Assembly (NCBI RefSeq): GCF_002078015.1
Contig: NZ_LWBP01000067.1
Location: 124,001 to 188,000, forward strand
Length of the DNA stretch: 64,000 nucleotides
Origin: Niastella populi
GTDB taxonomy: Bacteria > Bacteroidota > Bacteroidia > Chitinophagales > Chitinophagaceae
Direction: 5' to 3'
Shown piece after piece: positions 1-9,441 of the stretch; the first letter of the stretch is position 1, and each line of letters begins with the position of its first letter. The translations under genes and the position numbers were made by a program. The notes beneath the pieces were generated by a model. That model saw only the letters and a list, made by a program, of their open reading frames with translations. It did no database searches and was not told where the DNA came from.

Positions 1-86
1 GATGAGATAAAAAAAATTGTAGCCGGTTTAATCATTACTATTTTTTTGCTAACTTATATTACCTTAACTATTACGACCATTACGCT

Positions 87-782
87 ATGATAACCTGTTT
101 AATAGTTGATGATAACGATCTGTCGAGGCTCACTTTGCATCAGTTGGCGCTGCAAACCGGAAGGTTGCAGATCACCGGCGAATGTAAAGACGCTATTGAG
201 GCTCACCGCAATATTACGGCCAATCCGCCTGATTTGGTTCTTTTAGACATAGAAATGCCGGGCATGACCGGCCTTGAATTGTTGAAAATATTGCCCAAAC
301 AAACACTTGCCATTCTCACCACCTCCCGGAAACAATATGCGGCTGAAGCCTTTGACCTGAACGTGGTAGATTACCTTATAAAGCCGGTAAACCTGCCCCG
401 CCTGATGCAGGCTATTGACAAAGTGAGTGATATCCTGAGCCGCAACGATTCGGAAGTTACCGCCGCCGTAGATGATTACCTGTTCATCAGGGATAACAAC
501 ATATTGAAAAAATTAAAGCTGGGTGAAATATTATGGATAGAAGCCATGGGTGATTACGTTAAAATACGCACTGAAACCCAATGGCATATTGTACACACCA
601 CACTTAAAGCGGTTGAAGAAAAGATCAATTCTGCAAAACTGATGCGTGTTCACCGGAGTTATATCATTTCCCTCGATAAGATCGATTCTATTGAAGATGG
701 CGCCGTCAACATCATAAATACCGCTATTCCCGTAGCCGAAAGCTACCGGAGTAAATTAATTCAGAAGATAAAGTTATTGTAA
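87..782 (+). CDS. LytTR-family response regulator
   Basis: Cytoplasmic response regulator of 231 residues. Residues 1-115 form a receiver domain: acidic pair near D8-D9, phospho-acceptor D54 in VLLDIEMPG, and conserved K99 in DYLIKP. Residues about 135-231 form a LytTR DNA-binding domain, recognisable by WIEAMGDYVKI, the conserved VHRSYI segment and the terminal beta strands. LytTR regulators are usually paired with a LytS/YehU-type membrane kinase. None is adjacent here; the next gene is a hybrid HisKA kinase with its own receiver, so pairing is uncertain. An upstream partner could lie outside the window. The ATG at 87 gives a complete receiver fold. Family assignment is firm; targets are unknown. 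Confidence 0.93.
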   Translation: MITCLIVDDNDLSRLTLHQLALQTGRLQITGECKDAIEAHRNITANPPDLVLLDIEMPGMTGLELLKILPKQTLAILTTSRKQYAAEAFDLNVVDYLIKPVNLPRLMQAIDKVSDILSRNDSEVTAAVDDYLFIRDNNILKKLKLGEILWIEAMGDYVKIRTETQWHIVHTTLKAVEEKINSAKLMRVHRSYIISLDKIDSIEDGAVNIINTAIPVAESYRSKLIQKIKLL

Positions 783-868
783 AGATTATATTAAATTGCA
801 CTGTATTTGTGTGCAGTAATCAACGGTATTAACGTATTTTACGGCTATTGTAACCTGCACCACGCTAT

Positions 869-993
869 GCAATTGACAATAAGCAATTGGCAAATTATTC
901 CCTAACCGGTATCAGTTTGTCGGTATTCAAGCACTCCGCAATTCGCGAACACAATTGCTTATTGCATATTTTCTATTGCATATTGATATTCCG
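869..993. repeat. Inverted heptamer arrays
   Basis: Four consecutive 7-nt units at 869-896 (GCAATTG, ACAATAA, GCAATTG, GCAAATT) face about six units at 952-993 (CAATTGC, TTATTGC, ATATTTT, CTATTGC, ATATTGA, TATTCCG). The right-hand word is the reverse complement of the left-hand word, and 877-889 pairs perfectly with 952-964. The array fills the gap between the LytTR gene and the hybrid kinase and could fold into a long hairpin in RNA of either strand. Confidence 0.8.
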
Positions 994-1028
994 GTTAAGG
1001 TTAGGTTACTAAGGTAGCATCTGTTACC

Positions 1029-3665
1029 ATGAAAAAACAAATCAAACCTAACAAACTTATTCTCTATAGTGTTGCCTTTTCGGTGGCCTTTATTGCAGCG
1101 GGCATTATTCTCCAATTCAACACCGAACGCATCATTAGTAAATCCCGCTCTGCCAGCAGCGAAGCCATCGAGTCGTTTCACCTGCACAATAAACTTCAGA
1201 ACATTGTCAAAAATGTGATCCTCACCGAAAGCCTGGTGCGTGGTTTTGTTATTACCGGCGACAGCAATTTTATCATAGGCGTTGAGGATACGCTCAATTT
1301 TCTAAAATATGAACTGGCCGGTTTGCAAAAGGCCTCCGTTAACCAGTATAACCAGGCCTCCTTCACCCGCCTCGCCTCCCTTATTGAAAAGAGAATACAG
1401 CTCAATAACGAAATTATCGATGCATATACCCGCCTGGGAAAAGTGTATGCCGAACAACGGATATCAAGCAAAACCGGTATCATTCTACGCGACAGTATTA
1501 CCGACCTTTCCATGCAACTGGAAAAAGAATTATACGAGCAGTTGCAGGCAGGCATCAAGGAGAACAGGCGGCGCACCATTTACGTATTGTTCATCAGCCG
1601 CTTTCTAACCATACTTGGCTTATCGGGCATAGTAATACTTTGTACGCTGGTGATAAGGCATTTATTGCGGCAGCACGAGCTGATAAAAGAACTGAAACAG
1701 GCCAATGATAATGAAACAGAAGCCCGCCTTAACATAGAAAGGATCTCTGCAGAAACCCAGGACCTGTATAACAATGCGCCCTGTGGTTATCACTCCCTCG
1801 ACGAAAACGCATGTATAGTGGCCATTAACGATACCGAACTGAACTGGCTGGGTTATACCCGCGATGAAGTGGTTGGAAGACTATACATATACGATATCCT
1901 CGATGAGGAAACCGCCAAAAGCGTTCGGGAGAATTTTCCCACATTCAAAAAGAACGGTTCGGTAAAAGAACGCCGGCTTACCATGCGCACCAAAACAGGC
2001 CGCACTTTTCCGGTTGTGCTGAACTCCGTTGCCATTTATGACGACAACGGCAATTACGTTTCAAGCCGTTCTACCATTTATGATATCACCCAACAACAAA
2101 AAGCCGAAACCGCTTTGAAAGAAGCACGGCAGCAGGCTATTGAATCGGCCAATGTAAAGGAACAGTTCCTGGCCAACATGAGCCATGAAATACGTACGCC
2201 TATCAATTCGGTTATAGGGTTCACCAACCTGTTGCAAAAAACAAGCATGACCGGTGAGCAGCAACAGTTCGTGAACCTGATACAATCGGCCAGTGAAAAC
2301 CTGCTTACCATTATCAACGACATTCTTGATATTTCAAAAATAGAAGCGGGCATGCTCCGGATAGAAAAAAATCCGTTCAGCCTGCGCGGCCTTTGCAGTT
2401 CCATTGAAACCATGTTCTATCACAAGGCCCGCGAAAAAAACCTTTCCTTCTCATTATTCATTCAGGATAATATTCCCGACACACTCACCGGTGATGCAGT
2501 GCGGCTTACGCAAATACTCGTGAACCTTATCAGCAATGCGATCAAGTTCACGCAAAAAGGCGGTATCGCCATCAACATCATTACCCTTTCGCAAAACACC
2601 GATCATGTAAACCTGCGGTTCTCGGTGAAAGACAGCGGCATTGGTATTCCGCCCGATAAACTGGATACCATATTCGAACGCTTCGAACAGGGAGAAACCG
2701 ATACTACCCGTAAATACGGCGGCACCGGCCTGGGGCTTTCCATTGTACGTAACCTGGTGCAACTGCAGGGCGGTAATATTACCGTTGACAGCGCCCCCGG
2801 CAAAGGCACTGAATTTATTTTTGAAATAGCATATTCACTGATGCCGGTTGGCCAGGCCATGCCCTCATCGCTTTCAGAAAGAACGGAGATCAGCGCCGGC
2901 GCATTTCCCAATGCCCGGGTGCTGGTAGTAGAAGACAATGCCATGAACCAGTTGTTGATAAAATTCACTTTCCAAAGCTGGAAGGTGAATTATGAACTGG
3001 CTGATAATGGTTCAAAAGCCATTGAATGGTTGCAACGCGCTACCTTTCACCTGGTGTTGCTGGATATTCAGATGCCCCTCATGGACGGTTATGCAACCGC
3101 CCAGGCTATTCGAAAAGACCTAAAAATCGATATTCCCATCATTGCCATGACAGCCCATGCACTGGCGGGCGAACGGGAGAAATGTTTAAGCTTTGGCATG
3201 AACGATTACATTTCGAAACCCATTCACGAAAAGGAATTATTCGGTTTGCTTACAACATACCTGGCCGACGACCGCAACAGCAATATTGAATCGCTGAAGA
3301 ACGACCTGCACTATATTGACCTGAACTTTTTGGATGATATGGTGATGGGCAGCGGTGATTTTTTGAGAACCATCATAAAGCAGTTCCTTAAACAGTTCCC
3401 CGGTGAAATGGAAGCCCTGGAGCAGGCTGTTGACCAAAAAGACGCAGCGAAGGTAGCCTCGCTTTCACATCACATTCAAAGTACCGTTTCTATCCTTGGC
3501 AAGAACACGCCCTTTTTTCAACAACTGGAAAAACTGGAGAAACTAGCCCAAAAGAATACGGCTGCAGCCGCCCTCTCTACTGAGTTCGATAAACTTCACG
3601 ACTACAAGCATCAGTTACTACAGGAAGTTAACCAGCTGTTGAACGCTTATTCCAATAGGCAATAG
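1029..3665 (+). CDS. Hybrid sensor histidine kinase (CHASE3-PAS-HisKA-HATPase-REC-Hpt)
   Basis: Inner-membrane hybrid kinase of 878 residues. A first membrane segment (about 11-29) and a second (about 183-208) flank a CHASE3-like periplasmic helical domain. A PAS domain follows (about 240-355), then HisKA with phospho-acceptor H386 in MSHEIRTP. HATPase_c covers about 485-600, with N-box ILVNLISNAIKF and G-box GGTGLGL. A receiver spans about 630-745 (D679 in LLDIQMP, K730), and a C-terminal Hpt-like helical domain has the H814-H815 pair. The Hpt motif reads SHHIQSTV rather than the usual AHxLKGSS, so its phosphotransfer role is likely but not certain. The domain set implies an internal phosphorelay ending on an unknown regulator. 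The stop codon lies inside a heptamer repeat. Confidence 0.93.
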   Translation: MKKQIKPNKLILYSVAFSVAFIAAGIILQFNTERIISKSRSASSEAIESFHLHNKLQNIVKNVILTESLVRGFVITGDSNFIIGVEDTLNFLKYELAGLQKASVNQYNQASFTRLASLIEKRIQLNNEIIDAYTRLGKVYAEQRISSKTGIILRDSITDLSMQLEKELYEQLQAGIKENRRRTIYVLFISRFLTILGLSGIVILCTLVIRHLLRQHELIKELKQANDNETEARLNIERISAETQDLYNNAPCGYHSLDENACIVAINDTELNWLGYTRDEVVGRLYIYDILDEETAKSVRENFPTFKKNGSVKERRLTMRTKTGRTFPVVLNSVAIYDDNGNYVSSRSTIYDITQQQKAETALKEARQQAIESANVKEQFLANMSHEIRTPINSVIGFTNLLQKTSMTGEQQQFVNLIQSASENLLTIINDILDISKIEAGMLRIEKNPFSLRGLCSSIETMFYHKAREKNLSFSLFIQDNIPDTLTGDAVRLTQILVNLISNAIKFTQKGGIAINIITLSQNTDHVNLRFSVKDSGIGIPPDKLDTIFERFEQGETDTTRKYGGTGLGLSIVRNLVQLQGGNITVDSAPGKGTEFIFEIAYSLMPVGQAMPSSLSERTEISAGAFPNARVLVVEDNAMNQLLIKFTFQSWKVNYELADNGSKAIEWLQRATFHLVLLDIQMPLMDGYATAQAIRKDLKIDIPIIAMTAHALAGEREKCLSFGMNDYISKPIHEKELFGLLTTYLADDRNSNIESLKNDLHYIDLNFLDDMVMGSGDFLRTIIKQFLKQFPGEMEALEQAVDQKDAAKVASLSHHIQSTVSILGKNTPFFQQLEKLEKLAQKNTAAAALSTEFDKLHDYKHQLLQEVNQLLNAYSNRQ

Positions 3666-3841
3666 GCAATTGACAAATCAAACGCGAACTGCAGCTGCTT
3701 TCATTAGGGGAATTGCAGCGGGCTTTCGTTTTGGCAGGATTAACACCCCGCAGGGGAATGGGGTATTAATTTGTAAGCTGCTTATTATCAATTGATTTGT
3801 TGTAATTTTTTGTCTATTGCCCACTGCCGGTTGCCAATTGC
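3652..3841. repeat. Inverted heptamer arrays at kinase 3' end
   Basis: Units CCAATAG, GCAATAG, GCAATTG, ACAAATC run from 3652 to 3679, and the kinase stop codon TAG (3663-3665) is part of the second unit. Units CTATTGC, CCACTGC, CGGTTGC, CAATTGC at 3814-3841 are the reverse-complement word. Period is exactly 7 nt on both sides. Confidence 0.78.
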
Positions 3842-4394
3842 TTTCCGTGTTCACCGGGCAATTAAATCCATTCGGCTATACATTTACCCGATTCATCGAA
3901 TGTACCGGCAAAAGGGGGTTTTCACAACGTATTTTTGTGATGTCAATACGAAAAAACCCACTGAAACTAACGCATGAAATAAATTAGCAATAAGTTATTT
4001 TATATAGTTTTTCCCCTAATCCCTAACATCGTAGAACACGCCCTTGTCCCTTTACCGTAGAAATGCCTCTGGCAAAATAAATAACCCTAATGAGTTCATG
4101 GTTAAGGCTTGATTTAGTAATCACAGAGGACTGGCTAAGATGGTTTATGAAGGCCCATCGCGCATAAACAACTTTTCATCTATAACAACCCAAACCGTAA
4201 GTAGCAAATAGCATTTTAGCCGGTCCTCCTTACTTTACCTTTTCCCTGCCCGTAGAATTACCCTCTTACTTTCTGAAATCTTTCGGATCCGTAACCTGTA
4301 CCTTTTAATCCGTACATGTGCTTCTACCGGGTGAGGCCTGAACACAGATTCTATCTGTTAGTATTACTTCTGAAGCCCTTAAGAAAACCTCCTT
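3842..4394. other. Long intergenic stretch without a recognisable gene
   Basis: No open frame with a plausible start, composition or family resemblance was found on either strand. The short + strand frame at 3792-3977 begins inside the repeat array and has no protein-like features. No tRNA or known structured RNA was recognised. It separates two convergent genes and ends in a strong bidirectional terminator. Confidence 0.5.
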
Positions 4395-4442
4395 AAAAAA
4401 AAAGGACTGTCAACCCACGTATGTTTGACAGTCCTTTTTTTT
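4395..4442. terminator. Bidirectional intrinsic terminator
   Basis: A-tract plus GGACTGTCAA (left arm) pairs with TTGACAGTCC plus T-tract (right arm), separated by an 11-nt loop. The A/T tracts on both sides give a U-run on either strand. It sits between the convergent hybrid kinase and metallophosphoesterase and can terminate both, although it is over 700 nt from the kinase stop. Confidence 0.85.
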
Positions 4443-4474
4443 GTTTGTATTTACTTCAATGTTCTATATTGAAC

Positions 4475-4544
4475 ATTTGATATTCGGCATTTTGTATTTG
4501 CCTTTTTTATTCCACATTTCTAATTCTTCATTTTTAATTTCCTA
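4475..4544. repeat. Heptamer array running into a stop codon
   Basis: About ten ATTTNNN-like units of 7 nt (ATTTGAT, ATTCGGC, ATTTTGT, ATTTGCC and so on; one unit appears a base short) end at TTTCCTA. The final three bases of that unit are the complement of the stop codon of the minus-strand metallophosphoesterase. Confidence 0.65.
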
Positions 4545-5786
4545 CGACAGTTCAATAACCGTGATCTCGGGCAGTATCCCTACCCTTCCCGGGTAACCGA
4601 TAAACCCATATCCCCTGTTCACATATAATTTCTGTTGGCCCGATTCATATAAACCGGCCCATTGCTTATACATGTATTGCACCGGGCTCCAGCGGAAACC
4701 GGGCATTTCAACCCCGAACTGCATTCCATGGGTATGGCCCGATAACGTTAGATCGATATCGTTATACTTCGTGCGTACTTCCGCATCCCAATGGCTGGGG
4801 TCGTGGCTCATGAGGATCTTAAACGGATATTGTTCAGCACCCGGATACGCATCTTCCATTTTTCCATAGCGCCCGAAATTGCCTTTGGCGCTCCAGTTTT
4901 CTATACCCAGCAGGGCAATACGATCGCTGTCTTTTTCCAGCACCACGTGTTCATTCATCAATAAACGCCAGCCCATTTGTTTATGCACCAGTTTCAACTG
5001 CTCGAGGTTATGCATTTTGGCTTCATGGCTGTCCCAGCGAACATAATCGCCGTAATCGTGGTTACCCAGGGTTGAATACACCCCCAATGGCGCATTGAGC
5101 TTACTGAACACGTCTATATACTCCTTCATTTCTGAAGCGCGGTCATTCACCAGGTCACCGGTAAACAGGATCATATCGGGTTTTTCTTTCAGGATCTTTT
5201 GTACGCCTTTTTCAACGGCTTCCTTATCCATAAAACTGCCCGAATGTATGTCTGAAATGTGAACGATCTTCATTCCCTTAAATGCAACGGGGAGGTTTTT
5301 AAAGTTCATTTTAAGCCGGTTCACCTGGTAGCGGTATTTATTGCCAAAGCCGTACACCAGGGTGCCGAAAACGGTTCCGCCCACTGCCAGCCCCATCCAG
5401 CTCAGGAAAACAGAACGGGTAATTCCCGCCCCATCGTGGGCAACACTTATTGCCGGCTTTTGCGAGAAGCGGGAAAACAGCCAGGTTCCGCCCCGGCGGA
5501 TATCGTCGATAGCGAAAAAAACTGAAGCTACCAGTTTGGCTATGAACAGGCCGAATATGATCGCGCGTCCGTAAGTAACTACCCAACGCGGCAGGGAGTC
5601 GAAATTTACGTAAGGGATCGAAAAGATAACGATCAGGCCTGCCGCCGACATCGCCCAATATGTAATGATAATAGCCAGGCGGGCTTTTGATGAAGCGGGC
5701 AGTACTACCTGCAGGGCCTGGAAAATGTAAAAATCAAGCAGGGCCATAAGGCCCAGCAAAAAAAAGAAAAAACCTGAATTACGCAT
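4542..5786 (-). CDS. Membrane-anchored metallophosphoesterase (YkuE/YaeI-like)
   Basis: A 414-residue calcineurin-like phosphoesterase with several N-terminal membrane segments (about residues 5-25, 38-60, 72-95 and 125-150) and a C-terminal catalytic domain. All metal-binding motifs are present in order: HISDIHSG (DxH), FTGDLVND (GDxxN), LGNHDYG (GNHD), the histidine in LMSHDPSHW and GHTHGMQFG (GHxH). The family hydrolyses phosphoesters with a dinuclear metal centre; related membrane-linked members act on lipid head groups or cell-envelope substrates, but the substrate cannot be read from sequence. The catalytic domain is intact and of normal length. It is monocistronic and convergent with the upstream kinase. 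Confidence 0.92.
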   Translation of the reverse strand: MRNSGFFFFLLGLMALLDFYIFQALQVVLPASSKARLAIIITYWAMSAAGLIVIFSIPYVNFDSLPRWVVTYGRAIIFGLFIAKLVASVFFAIDDIRRGGTWLFSRFSQKPAISVAHDGAGITRSVFLSWMGLAVGGTVFGTLVYGFGNKYRYQVNRLKMNFKNLPVAFKGMKIVHISDIHSGSFMDKEAVEKGVQKILKEKPDMILFTGDLVNDRASEMKEYIDVFSKLNAPLGVYSTLGNHDYGDYVRWDSHEAKMHNLEQLKLVHKQMGWRLLMNEHVVLEKDSDRIALLGIENWSAKGNFGRYGKMEDAYPGAEQYPFKILMSHDPSHWDAEVRTKYNDIDLTLSGHTHGMQFGVEMPGFRWSPVQYMYKQWAGLYESGQQKLYVNRGYGFIGYPGRVGILPEITVIELS

Positions 5787-5864
5787 TGTTTCTTGTGTTG
5801 AATGTGTTCGTTTCTTTTAGAGCATTCCTGTAATGTGAAACCTGTTTGATTCTAATTATTGCTG

Positions 5865-5945
5865 ATTTATGGATTTCGGGATTTTGAGATTTGTTATTAT
5901 GCCGAACTCCGGGAAATCTCAAAATCCCTGAATCTCACAATCAGA
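5865..5945. repeat. Inverted octamer arrays
   Basis: Octamers ATTTATGG, ATTTCGGG, ATTTTGAG, ATTTGTTA (5865-5896) face AAATCTCA, AAATCCCT, GAATCTCA, CAATCAGA (5914-5945). Bases 5878-5892 pair perfectly with 5914-5928 around a 21-nt loop. The period is 8 nt, unlike most arrays in the window. Confidence 0.78.
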
Positions 5946-5979
5946 AATTGCATTTAATCAGGTAGACGAACCACATTCA

Positions 5980-6489
5980 CTAAAATTGTATAAATTCTTC
6001 CACCTGCATTTCGATGGCCTTTACGGTTCCGGCGTCATGAAAATCGCCGGAGCCATGCATAAGGTTATGAACCAATGAAATAGGCAGTTTATTGGGATGT
6101 ACCACCACCCGCAGGTAATGTAAAATACTTGTTAAATGCTCTAACCCGCGCAAATTGCCGCCGCGGCCGGTAGCCACGCCGGTTAGCAGGGCCTTCTTGC
6201 CCCACCATACTTTTTTGTAGTCTGAAATATCGAACATGAGTTTCAATACGCCGGGGATACTGCCATTGTATTCGGGGCAAATAAATATAAATTTAGTGGC
6301 AGGTACCAGCATATCGCTTTCCAGTTGTACGAACTCAGGGGTTTTATCAACGTATTTCCAGCCTTCGAGAGAAATGAAATTAGGAGTAATGTTCTTTGAT
6401 TTTAAAACCTGCTGATAGTGCCGCGCTACCTTTTCAGTATTGCTTCCCGGCCGGTTGGTGCCGGAAACGATGGTATAAATTTCACTCAT
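5980..6489 (-). CDS. NADPH-dependent FMN reductase family flavoprotein
   Basis: A 169-residue cytosolic flavodoxin-like protein. The N-terminal SGTNRPGSNTEK segment matches the FMN phosphate-binding loop, and CPEYNGSIPGVLKLMFD is the second flavin-contacting loop of the NADPH-dependent FMN reductase/chromate-quinone reductase family. Such enzymes use NAD(P)H to reduce FMN, quinones or other small acceptors; the physiological substrate is not evident. Length and fold are complete. It is divergent from the UPF0173 gene and shares a 75-nt promoter region with it. Confidence 0.9.
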   Translation of the reverse strand: MSEIYTIVSGTNRPGSNTEKVARHYQQVLKSKNITPNFISLEGWKYVDKTPEFVQLESDMLVPATKFIFICPEYNGSIPGVLKLMFDISDYKKVWWGKKALLTGVATGRGGNLRGLEHLTSILHYLRVVVHPNKLPISLVHNLMHGSGDFHDAGTVKAIEMQVEEFIQF

Positions 6490-6564
6490 TGTATTATTTA
6501 AATAACGAAGAACTTTGTTCCTGGTTGTATATTTTTATTTTTCTTAGCACACAAATCAAACTAC

Positions 6565-7248
6565 ATGAATTTTACGTATTACGGTCATTCCTGCTTTTCA
6601 GTAGAGGTCAAAGGTACAAAACTGTTGTTCGATCCATTTATAACCCCCAACGAACTGGCCAATAAAGTAATTGATGTAGATACCATTGCAGCCGATTACA
6701 TACTGGTATCGCACGGCCATGCCGATCATATTGCCGATTGCGTGCGCATAGCAGGCCGAACCGGCGCCAAAGTGATCTGCAGTTGGGAAATTTACGAATG
6801 GCTGGGTAAACAGGGGGTTTCGAATGCACACCCGATGAACACCGGCGGCAAGTGGAATTTTGGCGATTTCACCGTGAAAGTGGTGGTGGCGCAGCATTCA
6901 TCGGGTTTGCCCGATGGTACCTACGGCGGCAATCCTTTTGGTTTTATCATCTACACAGCCGAAGGAAATTTCTATTATAGCGGCGATACGGCGCTTACGC
7001 TCGATATGCAGCTGATACCCGGCTGGGCCGAGCTGAGCTTTGCCGTACTGCCTATTGGCGACAACTTTACCATGGATGTGGCCGATGCCGTTCAATGCGC
7101 CCGGATGGTCAAATGCCAGCAGGTGATCGGCGTTCACTACGATACGTTCGGGTTTATAAAGATCGACCATGAAAAAGCAAAAAAGGCTTTTGCCGATACC
7201 AGTTGTACGCTGCATTTGCTGAATATTGGAGAAACGATAAAACTGTAA
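6565..7248 (+). CDS. UPF0173-family metal-dependent hydrolase
   Basis: A 227-residue metallo-beta-lactamase-fold protein. The zinc-binding signature HGHADHIAD (HxHxDH) lies at about residues 52-60, a second histidine is in VVAQHSSG, the bridging aspartate is in YYSGDTALT, and a final histidine is in VIGVHYDTFG. The length and the FNPF/FDPFI-type opening match the UPF0173 (YtkL-like) family, whose members hydrolyse thioesters or other small substrates but are functionally poorly defined. It is a single gene followed by an intrinsic terminator about 150 nt downstream. Confidence 0.92.
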   Translation: MNFTYYGHSCFSVEVKGTKLLFDPFITPNELANKVIDVDTIAADYILVSHGHADHIADCVRIAGRTGAKVICSWEIYEWLGKQGVSNAHPMNTGGKWNFGDFTVKVVVAQHSSGLPDGTYGGNPFGFIIYTAEGNFYYSGDTALTLDMQLIPGWAELSFAVLPIGDNFTMDVADAVQCARMVKCQQVIGVHYDTFGFIKIDHEKAKKAFADTSCTLHLLNIGETIKL

Positions 7249-7400
7249 CCGCCGGCGATGGCTGGGACATTAACGATGTTGGGGCGGTAGTTTTCCGGGG
7301 TTATTTTTTTTCAAAAAGGCGAAAAATAACGGCTTTTAAAATATTAAAACATTAAATGCTGATAATAAGCCTAATGTAATAATTTTGCATTCCAGTAAGG

Positions 7401-7430
7401 GCATCCTCCTTTTTTGGGGGATGCTTTTTA
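7401..7430 (+). terminator. Intrinsic terminator upstream of parA
   Basis: Stem GCATCCTCC / GGGGGATGC (one G-U pair) with a short T-rich loop, followed by TTTTTA. The flanking 7249-7400 and 7431-7686 carry no gene. The latter, AT-rich part is presumably the parA promoter and leader, though no clear TAnnTTTG box was identified. Confidence 0.75.
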
Positions 7431-7686
7431 TTGTTGAGTTTGATACAATTTTATTCACTATCGGCCTTATGCCCTGTATTAAATGCGGTAAATAAGTATA
7501 TTGTCGCCGAATTTTGCCCTTTCTACGGTTTAACAACCGGAAAAGACGAATTAGATATGCTGATTTTTCGTGTTTTTACCAAAACATGAAGCCGACGCAA
7601 GTGAAACCAATTAAAAAAAATCCAACGACCTGCCTGGCAGTCCGTACAACGGGAAGGCAAAGCAGGCAGGAATGTAATTAATCACT

Positions 7687-8487
7687 ATGGCCCGAGTAAT
7701 TGGAGTAGCCAATCAAAAAGGGGGAGTTGGAAAAACTACTTCCGCCATCAACCTGGCGGCCAGCCTGGCCGTTCTGGAGTTCAGAACATTATTGGTAGAT
7801 GCCGATCCGCAGGCCAATAGCACCAGCGGTGTGGGTTTCGATCTGCACAATGTTCAAACCAGTTTGTACGATTGTATGGTAAGCAGTACCCCGATGAAAG
7901 ATGTGATCTTAAAATCGGAGATCCCCAATCTGGATATCATTCCGTCGCACATTGACCTGGTAGGTGCTGAAATTGAAATGATCAACTACCCTAACCGGGA
8001 AAGTGTATTAAAAGGGTTGCTTGAACCGGTGAAAGAACTGTATGATTTTATCATCATCGATTGTTCTCCTTCACTGGGTTTAATTACCGTAAATGCGCTT
8101 ACCGCCGCAGATTCGGTAATGGTTCCGGTACAGGCAGAATTTTTTGCTTTGGAAGGTCTTGGCAAATTATTGAACACAATTAAGATCGTGCAGAGCCGTT
8201 TGAATCCCGACCTGGTCATTGAAGGCATATTGATGACCATGTACGACGGCCGTTTGCGCCTGTGTAACCAGGTAGTGAACGAGGTGCGCAAACATTTTGA
8301 TGAAATGGTGTTTGATACAATTATCCACCGCAATGCCCGCATCAGCGAGGCGCCCAGCGTTGGAAAACCGGTGATTTTATATGATGGTCAAAGTAAAGGG
8401 GCTGTCAACTATCTGAACCTGGCCAAAGAGATCCTGCAAAAGAACGATATGACGAAAATTAAGCAGGAAGAGCGTATATTAGAATAA
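7687..8487 (+). CDS. parA: ParA/Soj chromosome-partitioning ATPase
   Basis: A 266-residue deviant Walker-A ATPase. The N-terminus reads [20 protein letters not shown] (residues 5-24), with the signature lysine of the ParA/MinD class. The A' aspartate is in [12 protein letters not shown] and Walker B is [11 protein letters not shown]. With ParB it segregates the chromosome origin region by a nucleoid-bound ATP-dependent gradient. It is followed after 20 nt by parB and then by DUF5683 and dapB, an order frequent in Bacteroidota chromosomes, which supports a chromosomal rather than plasmid system. Length is normal for a chromosomal Soj. Confidence 0.96.
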   Translation: MARVIGVANQKGGVGKTTSAINLAASLAVLEFRTLLVDADPQANSTSGVGFDLHNVQTSLYDCMVSSTPMKDVILKSEIPNLDIIPSHIDLVGAEIEMINYPNRESVLKGLLEPVKELYDFIIIDCSPSLGLITVNALTAADSVMVPVQAEFFALEGLGKLLNTIKIVQSRLNPDLVIEGILMTMYDGRLRLCNQVVNEVRKHFDEMVFDTIIHRNARISEAPSVGKPVILYDGQSKGAVNYLNLAKEILQKNDMTKIKQEERILE

Positions 8488-8507
8488 TAAATCATCATAT
8501 ACAATCA

Positions 8508-9431
8508 ATGACCAACCCCAAACAAAATAAAGACGCGCTTGGTAAGGGAATTCGTTCCCTGTTGCAGAATATAGATTCTGATCTGAAAAACTCAGCCGGC
8601 AACCTGAAACAGGAAGTTGCCCAAACGGTTACTGCCATATTGCGAATTCCCATCGATCAAATTGAGCCTAACCCACGCCAGCCCCGTCACGATTTCGACG
8701 AGCAGGCGCTGCAGGAACTGGCTTCTTCTATAAAGTTGCACGACATTGTGCAACCTATTACCGTTTCGCACCAGACGGCCAATGGTAAATACCGCCTTAT
8801 TTCGGGTGAACGCCGCTGGCGCGCATCCAAAATAGCCGGTTTAAAAGACGTGCCGGCATATATTCGCCAGGCCAATGACCAGGAACTGCTTGAGCTGGCC
8901 CTGCTCGAAAACCTGCAACGCGAAGACCTGAATGCCGTGGAAATAGCCCTGAGCTATAAACGCATGATGGAAGAGCTGAACTACACACAGGAGCAGGTGG
9001 CCGAACGCATGGGCAAGGAAAGAAGCACTGTAGCCAACTACATTCGGTTGCTGAAACTGCCGCCTGACATTCAGGTAGCCGTGCGTAAGAATGAGATCAG
9101 CATGGGTCATGCCCGCGCCCTCATCAATGTAGATACCGTGGATAAGCAGTTGTTCATATTTAACGAGATCAGAAGCCGCAGCCTTTCGGTAAGGCAAACA
9201 GAAGACCTGGTTCGTAAAATGTACAAAAGCGGTCCCGGCGCTGCTGTTAAAGAATCCGTAAAAAGCACACTTCCACCTGCTTACAAGAAAATTGAAGATA
9301 ACTTAGCAACTCATTTTAGTACCAAGGTTCGATTAAATCATAACAAAAACGGGCACGGAGCTATTTCGATTGAATACTATTCAATCCAGGAACTGAATAA
9401 GATATTAGATCAGATCGGTGTCTCGGCTTAA
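8508..9431 (+). CDS. parB: ParB/Spo0J centromere-binding CTPase
   Basis: A 307-residue ParB. The opening LGKGIRSLL is the ParA-stimulating N-terminal motif. IEPNPRQPR begins the ParB/Srx domain (about residues 48-135), with the GERRWRAS CTP-binding motif and the LLENLQREDLNAVE signature. The central helix-turn-helix (YTQEQVAERMGKERSTVANY) recognises parS. A C-terminal dimerisation segment ends the protein. It binds parS near the origin and spreads as a sliding clamp. No parS-like palindrome was recognised in the window by eye. It is co-transcribed with parA and the downstream DUF5683 gene. Confidence 0.96.
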   Translation: MTNPKQNKDALGKGIRSLLQNIDSDLKNSAGNLKQEVAQTVTAILRIPIDQIEPNPRQPRHDFDEQALQELASSIKLHDIVQPITVSHQTANGKYRLISGERRWRASKIAGLKDVPAYIRQANDQELLELALLENLQREDLNAVEIALSYKRMMEELNYTQEQVAERMGKERSTVANYIRLLKLPPDIQVAVRKNEISMGHARALINVDTVDKQLFIFNEIRSRSLSVRQTEDLVRKMYKSGPGAAVKESVKSTLPPAYKKIEDNLATHFSTKVRLNHNKNGHGAISIEYYSIQELNKILDQIGVSA

Positions 9432-9441
9432 GTTCGCCTGC

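Noticed and set aside
3792-3977. 61-residue + strand frame after the hybrid kinase
   Set aside because: Overlaps a heptamer array and lacks protein-like pattern.
7431-7686. parS-like site near parAB
   Set aside because: No palindrome matching a parS-type 16-mer could be recognised by eye.
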